Shown here one piece after another: positions 40,239 to 40,275 of a stretch of 40,275 bases of DNA. The translations under genes and the position numbers were made by a program. Numbering within the stretch: the first letter of the stretch is position 1; each line of letters starts with the position of its first letter. This DNA comes from UBA1757 sp963617485. GTDB lineage: Bacteria; Bacteroidota; Bacteroidia; Bacteroidales; UBA1402. The stretch lies in contig CAVEPA010000015.1 in the NCBI GenBank assembly GCA_963617485.1, positions 1 through 40,275 on the forward strand. Direction: 5' to 3'. Below the pieces are notes generated by a model. It ran no database searches, was not told where the DNA came from, and saw only the letters and a list, made by a program, of their open reading frames with translations.

Positions 40239-40275
40239 ATGCAGAAAGGTATTTCCTTTATTTGGCAGGCTTTTT
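40239..40275 (+). CDS. Possible first codons of a gene cut by the window end
   Basis: An ATG at 40239 opens a frame of 12 codons (MQKGISFIWQAF) that runs off the end. It follows a terminator by 70 bases, as expected for a new transcription unit. No ribosome binding site or clear promoter is seen, so this is a weak call. Confidence 0.25.
   Translation, partial: MQKGISFIWQAF

Overview
The window comes from a Bacteroidota genome, almost certainly Bacteroidales. The signs are a SusC/SusD pair, a hybrid two-component (HTCS-type) regulator, promoters with the -7 element TAnnTTTG, few Shine-Dalgarno sequences, and a Rho factor with a long disordered insert. A Prevotellaceae-like source is possible, partly because one enzyme has a sorting-tail-like C-terminus, but the genus is not settled.

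Region 1 (1-18,103) is accessory. It opens with the 3' part of tRNA-Lys(UUU) and its terminator, then an AAA/DUF4143 ATPase. A polysaccharide utilization locus (PUL) follows at about 1,542-18,056. It has an HTCS-like regulator on the plus strand and a minus-strand enzyme operon (esterase, GH2 glycosidase, PL11 rhamnogalacturonan lyase). A divergent plus-strand operon carries two fimbrillin-like lipoproteins, SusC and SusD. The enzymes point to pectic rhamnogalacturonan-I (RG-I). A perfect 17-bp direct repeat lies at each end of the PUL (1495-1511 and 18087-18103). The regulator has no HATPase catalytic domain and has Lys in place of the usual acidic residue after the DHp histidine.

Region 2 (18,101-33,481) is mostly conserved housekeeping: dnaK (-), rho (+, with a 32-N assembly gap), a TPR protein (-), a mutS2 / ygiQ-like / lipoprotein / HIT plus-strand run, a minus-strand dedA / hemerythrin / LuxR-type operon, and pnp (+). 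Strong terminator hairpins separate susD from dnaK and rho from the TPR gene, and another follows pnp. Two pairs of divergent TAnnTTTG promoter elements are visible. A palindromic repeat element lies between the HIT gene and the LuxR-type gene.

Region 3 (33,493-40,169) has an AraC-type regulator (-) divergent from a probable efflux operon (+): a TolC-like channel, an HlyD-like adaptor, two ABC-2 permeases and a small outer-membrane beta-barrel, ending in a terminator. No ABC ATPase is encoded with it. The last 100 bases hold at most the first codons of another gene.

The best leads are the kinase-less HTCS, the repeat-bounded PUL, the fimbrillin-like proteins in the usual place of surface glycan-binding proteins, the pseudo-receiver/hemerythrin pair, and the intergenic palindrome.
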